Part shown: in pieces, positions 62,270 to 64,000 of the stretch
How the letters are laid out: each line of letters starts with the position of its first letter
Numbering within the stretch: position 1 is the first letter of the stretch
DNA from: Comamonadaceae bacterium
GTDB taxonomy: Bacteria; Pseudomonadota; Gammaproteobacteria; Burkholderiales; Burkholderiaceae
Assembly: GCA_947484245.1 (NCBI GenBank)
Contig: CANKOT010000002.1
Coordinates: 5,355-69,354 of the forward strand
Reading direction: 5' to 3'
Length of the DNA: 64,000 nucleotides
Made by a program: the position numbers and the translations under genes
The notes under the pieces: generated by a model
The model's input: only the letters and a program-made list of their open reading frames with translations
Told to the model about the DNA's origin: nothing
The model's database searches: none

Positions 62270-62857
62270 ATGAAATTGATCCAAGTTCGCAAGAAAATTT
62301 TGAACGTTGAAACCACAAACCACGAAGGTGGAGAGGCAGTGCAGACGCCATTGCAAATTGGTGTCATAGCCGTGGTGGTCAACAATCCATTTGCAGGGCG
62401 ATTTGCCGATGCCAATGAGTTGGCCGAGTTTGTCAAACAAGGCCGCAACTTGGCCAATGAAATGGTGCCCGAGTTGGTGGCCGCGCTGGGCGGCGCAAGC
62501 AACATCGAGACCTACGGCAAAGGCGCTATTGTGGGCGTCAATGGCGAGCTCGAGCATGGCGCTACCTGGCACGAAGCGGGTGGTTGGGCCATGCGGGCTG
62601 TTTTGACCAACGCCAAGTCCATTGTGCCTGCCAGTAAATTTGTGGGCTCGGCGGGCAGCCGTTTGCATGTTCCGCTGCACCACATCGAAGCTTGCTATGT
62701 GCGCAGCCACTTCAATACCGCCGAGGTCAGTGTGTCCGATTCGCCTCGTCCCAACGAGTTGCTTTTTGCACTGGCCATGTCTACCGGTCCTCGCGTTCAT
62801 GAGCGTTTAGGTGGTTTGCGTGTCGAACAGATTTCTGTGGGCGATGGCCAGCGATAA
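62270..62857 (+). CDS. DUF1185 'amino acid synthesis' family protein
   Basis: 195 residues. A good ribosome site (GGAGG) precedes the ATG. GAIVGVNGELEHGATWHEAG and HIEACYVRSHFNTAEVSVSD are the family's conserved blocks, which the broken copy at 14263 shares. The biochemical role is not established, but these proteins often sit in catabolic clusters with Bug proteins. It lies 18 bp after the large molybdenum subunit and 33 bp before the reductase. Confidence 0.85.
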   Translation: MKLIQVRKKILNVETTNHEGGEAVQTPLQIGVIAVVVNNPFAGRFADANELAEFVKQGRNLANEMVPELVAALGGASNIETYGKGAIVGVNGELEHGATWHEAGGWAMRAVLTNAKSIVPASKFVGSAGSRLHVPLHHIEACYVRSHFNTAEVSVSDSPRPNELLFALAMSTGPRVHERLGGLRVEQISVGDGQR

Positions 62858-62890
62858 AACGACTTCTGCAAACAACCAGAGTTTGAACTT

Positions 62891-63901
62891 ATGAGAATTT
62901 TGATTTACGGCGCGGGCGCCATTGGCAGTGACTTGGGTGCTTTGCTCAGCGCCAGCGGTGAGGACGTTCAACTGTTGGCACGCGGTGCGCAGTTGGCTGC
63001 CTTGCAAGCCAATGGGGTGACTGTTGAGTACCAAGGTCAGACAAGCGTTCAGGTGCCAGTTAAAGCGCTGTCGGCAGAAGCCTGCAGTGGACGCTTTGAT
63101 CTGATCTTTGTCACTCTCAAGTCTACTCAACTGGCTGCCGCTGCAAAGTCCATTGTGTCTCTCCTGGCACCTGACGGTGTGGTGGTGATGATTCAAAACG
63201 GACTGCCGTGGTGGTACTTTGATGGCGTTGAATCAGCCCACCAAGGCGCTCGTTTGTCTTGCCTAGATCCTGATGGCGTGCTCCAGCGCGAGATACCCTT
63301 AAGCCAAATACTAGGCGCCGTGATCTACCGGCCAGTGACGCAAACAGCACCAGGAAAAATCTTTTTGCCCAAAGTCATGCCGCCGAAACTGCAGATTGGC
63401 GAAGTCGACAATCAGCTTTCGAAGCGACTGCAAAGCATTGCCGATTTGGTTAGTCGCGCCGGTCTACCCACAGAAGCGACGCAAGATATCAGGCGCGCCA
63501 AGTGGCAGAAATTGATGATGAATCTGATTTGGAATCCCTTGTGCTCAATCACGCAGTCGTCGCCGGGCTATATCGTTCAAAGCGCATTGGCTGCCGACAT
63601 TGTGGGTTTGATGATGCTCGAAGGAAGTGCTGTGGCTCGCAGCGTTGGCATTGATTTAAAGGTTGATCCGCTGGCCGAGTTAGAGCGTGTGCGCCACAAC
63701 TTGGCACAAACTCCCTCAATGCTTCAAGACGTTCGTGCAGGCCGACCGATCGAGTTTGATGCCATCATGAATGTGGTTGTAGAAATGGCGCAGCTCACAG
63801 GGGTGCCTGTGCCTACGCTGAAGTCGGTTGCGGCCATGCTGGATGTGCTGAATGCAGGGGTCATTCGCCAAGGACAGGGCGTTGGATTTTTGGGCAGTTA
63901 A
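62891..63901 (+). CDS. Ketopantoate reductase-family dehydrogenase (PanE/ApbA-like)
   Basis: 336 residues. Rossmann motif MRILIYGAGAIGSDLGALLS, and the catalytic block RRAKWQKLMMNLIWNPLCSI with the conserved Lys and Asn. ADIVGLMMLEGSAVARSVGI follows. It is longer than E. coli PanE (303) and, as the last gene of a catabolic operon, probably reduces or oxidises a pathway 2-keto/hydroxyacid rather than making pantoate. Its TAA overlaps the first bases of hairpin element copy 3. Confidence 0.82.
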   Translation: MRILIYGAGAIGSDLGALLSASGEDVQLLARGAQLAALQANGVTVEYQGQTSVQVPVKALSAEACSGRFDLIFVTLKSTQLAAAAKSIVSLLAPDGVVVMIQNGLPWWYFDGVESAHQGARLSCLDPDGVLQREIPLSQILGAVIYRPVTQTAPGKIFLPKVMPPKLQIGEVDNQLSKRLQSIADLVSRAGLPTEATQDIRRAKWQKLMMNLIWNPLCSITQSSPGYIVQSALAADIVGLMMLEGSAVARSVGIDLKVDPLAELERVRHNLAQTPSMLQDVRAGRPIEFDAIMNVVVEMAQLTGVPVPTLKSVAAMLDVLNAGVIRQGQGVGFLGS

Positions 63902-64000
63902 TAATTGGGGTCAGATCAACATTAATTTCCAATCAGTGAGGGCTGAAGGCAAGGGGGGCTGAACGATTTCTGGTACTCCAGTATGAGGAAGCCCCCCTTG
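63900..64000. repeat. Hairpin repeat element, copy 3 (cut by window end)
   Basis: 101 bases identical to copy 2 from AATAATTGGGGTCAG onward: outer left arm, inner left arm, the 29-base loop and the first 11 bases of the inner right arm. It begins at the TAA stop of the reductase gene. Same orientation as copy 2. Confidence 0.9.

Noticed and set aside
1..64000. CRISPR arrays, prophage genes, integrase or complete insertion sequences.
   Set aside because: No regularly spaced repeats and no transposase, integrase or phage structural genes were recognised on either strand.

Overview
The window looks like a chromosomal segment of a betaproteobacterium of the order Burkholderiales, most likely Comamonadaceae and perhaps a freshwater Limnohabitans/Rhodoferax-like genus. 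This is inferred from gene order (cysS-alkA-accA-tilS-lysC-tRNA-Ser; ribD-ribE-ribB-ribH-nusB-ybgC-tolQRA; nrdR-glyA), from six periplasmic Bug/TctC-type binding proteins, and from moderate GC content by eye. No phylogenetic search was possible. The window is gene dense, with housekeeping operons separating three accessory catabolic regions.

Layout. 1-3951 is the end of a catabolic operon: CoA-transferase A and B, a tartrate/D-malate dehydrogenase-like enzyme and two Bug proteins. 3970-6391 holds a beta-hydroxyacid dehydrogenase and a GabD-type aldehyde dehydrogenase. alaS (6501) is followed by a Phd/PIN toxin-antitoxin pair. 10047-14840 is a second catabolic cluster: GntR/FCD regulator, VOC protein, FAH-family hydrolase, medium-chain oxidoreductase, Bug protein and a broken DUF1185 gene. 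14886-21769 holds RNA-modification genes (RluA-like, trmB, gluQ-rs, trhO), a flavin oxidoreductase, and a LysR/pirin/flavodoxin-like unit with a perfect LysR-type operator. dnaE follows. 25418-34508 is a long leftward run: minor type IV pilins, riboflavin genes, nusB, ybgC and tolQRA. fimT, nrdR-glyA, a transglycosylase, a giant DUF349 protein, the TPR-ppi-lpxH operon and the cysS-lysC run with tRNA-Ser(GCU) come next.

From 49433 to the end is a large catabolic island. A LysR gene, an amidohydrolase remnant, a type I extradiol dioxygenase-like protein, an MhpA-like FAD hydroxylase, an FAH hydrolase and two Bug genes suggest aromatic ring hydroxylation and meta-cleavage. A divergent module follows: Bug and GntR/UTRA leftward; a three-subunit molybdenum hydroxylase, an intact DUF1185 protein and a ketopantoate-reductase-like enzyme rightward. 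It suggests hydroxylation of an unidentified compound. Binding proteins occur throughout without their TctA/TctB membrane partners.

The most unusual signal is a family of near-perfect hairpin elements of about 155-161 bp (25252-25412, 56413-56567, and 63900 to the window end). Each has outer arms carrying GGGGTCAGATCAAC, a second 31-bp stem, and an identical 29-nt loop with its own CTGG/CCAG mini-hairpin. The inner stems differ between copies, but every difference, including indels, is mirrored in the opposite arm. All copies lie 0-5 bp from stop codons, and two identical direct copies bracket the molybdenum hydroxylase module stop codon to stop codon. Several genes are decaying: a DUF1185 gene (amber plus frameshift), the amidohydrolase, and the minor pilin genes (a pilX-like gene split by TAG, a pilW-like gene without a leader peptide).
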